NCBI GenBank assembly: GCA_947589615.1
Contig: CANQBU010000089.1
Location: 1 to 5,496, forward strand
DNA length: 5,496 nt
Source of the DNA: an uncultured Clostridia bacterium
GTDB taxonomy: Bacteria; Bacillota; Clostridia; Christensenellales; UBA1242
Reading direction: 5' to 3'
The position numbers and the translations under genes are program-made. Positions 5,383-5,496 of the stretch are shown in pieces (the stretch's first letter is position 1; every line of letters starts with the position of its first letter). The notes below the pieces were generated by a model. It was not told the DNA's origin. It saw only the letters and a list, made by a program, of their open reading frames with translations, and ran no database searches.

Positions 5383-5496
5383 ATGATTAATAGCATAATA
5401 CAAAGTATCATAGAAAACAAGGATTTTTTAGAAAAAAGTTTAGAAAAAAGCATAAGAAATAATGAAATAAGCATGTTTAGTAGAGATTTAAGAAAG
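5383..5496 (+). CDS. probable ISLre2-family (UPF0236) transposase, N-terminal fragment
   Basis: Only the first 38 residues are in the window: MINSIIQSIIENKDFLEKSL, then EKSIRNNEISMFSRDLRK. The pattern IIQxIIxxKxFLEKSLExS followed by 'F-DL+K' recalls the N-termini of clostridial UPF0236/ISLre2 transposases as I remember them. The catalytic region is not visible, so the call is tentative. A strong SD (AAAGGAGG) lies 9 nt upstream, and the frame has no stop to the right edge. Context supports an IS: it follows a terminator, sits at the end of a cargo region, and has a hairpin leader that would limit translation. Another coiled, charged mobile-element protein remains possible. Confidence 0.6.
   Translation, partial: MINSIIQSIIENKDFLEKSLEKSIRNNEISMFSRDLRK

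Larger units (their letters stand above)
5291..5496 (+). mobile_element. left part of a probable ISLre2-like insertion sequence
   Basis: The assignment rests on the start of a transposase-like frame at 5383 and its typical IS leader. The left boundary is approximate and the right end is outside the window. No target-site duplication can be tested. A change from cargo genes to this leader, after a terminator, fits insertion downstream of the protease. Confidence 0.42.

Noticed and set aside
1..5496. CRISPR arrays, tRNA or rRNA genes, tandem repeats, replication origin
   Set aside because: Reading both strands gave no regularly spaced repeats, no cloverleaf-like segments, no rRNA motifs and no iteron clusters.

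Overview
The window is very AT-rich. Its Shine-Dalgarno (SD) sites are strong (AAGGAGG type) and it uses AGA, ATA, GCA and GGA codons heavily, which points to a low-GC Gram-positive, most likely a member of the Clostridia. All supported genes are on the + strand. No chromosomal housekeeping, tRNA or rRNA gene is visible. The content fits an integrative conjugative element (or conjugative plasmid) carrying cargo.

Region 1 (2-2772) is the end of a conjugation operon. It holds a VirD4/TraG-type coupling ATPase cut by the left edge, a protein with about three S1-like RNA-binding repeats, and an overlapping small protein with a winged-helix-like N-terminus. A long hairpin closes it at 2731-2772. 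Region 2 (2803-3525) opens with a near-consensus extended -10 promoter driving tiny genes: an 84-aa protein, a probably frame-broken gene of about 70 codons, and a 56-aa protein. None has a function I can name.

Region 3 (3600-5237) looks like surface or secreted cargo. A 176-aa protein with one N-terminal membrane anchor is followed, behind its own probable promoter and a leader hairpin, by a complete secreted preproprotease of the glutamyl endopeptidase (V8/BLase) type with His-Asp-Ser triad, ending at a probable terminator. The protease favours T-ending codons, unlike the A-ending usage of the conjugation genes, so it may have joined from another source.

Region 4 (5238-5496) is a non-coding stretch leading into the first 38 codons of a probable ISLre2-like transposase cut by the right edge. 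Its SD lies inside a long stem-loop. A candidate promoter within the hairpin would give transcripts lacking the 5' arm. This resembles the IS10/IS50 scheme that blocks transposase translation from read-through mRNA, and it is the most interesting untested signal here. I did not find a clear new multi-gene system. The best candidates for something undescribed are the SD-occluding leader, the S1-repeat protein in the conjugation operon, and the tiny-gene cassette.
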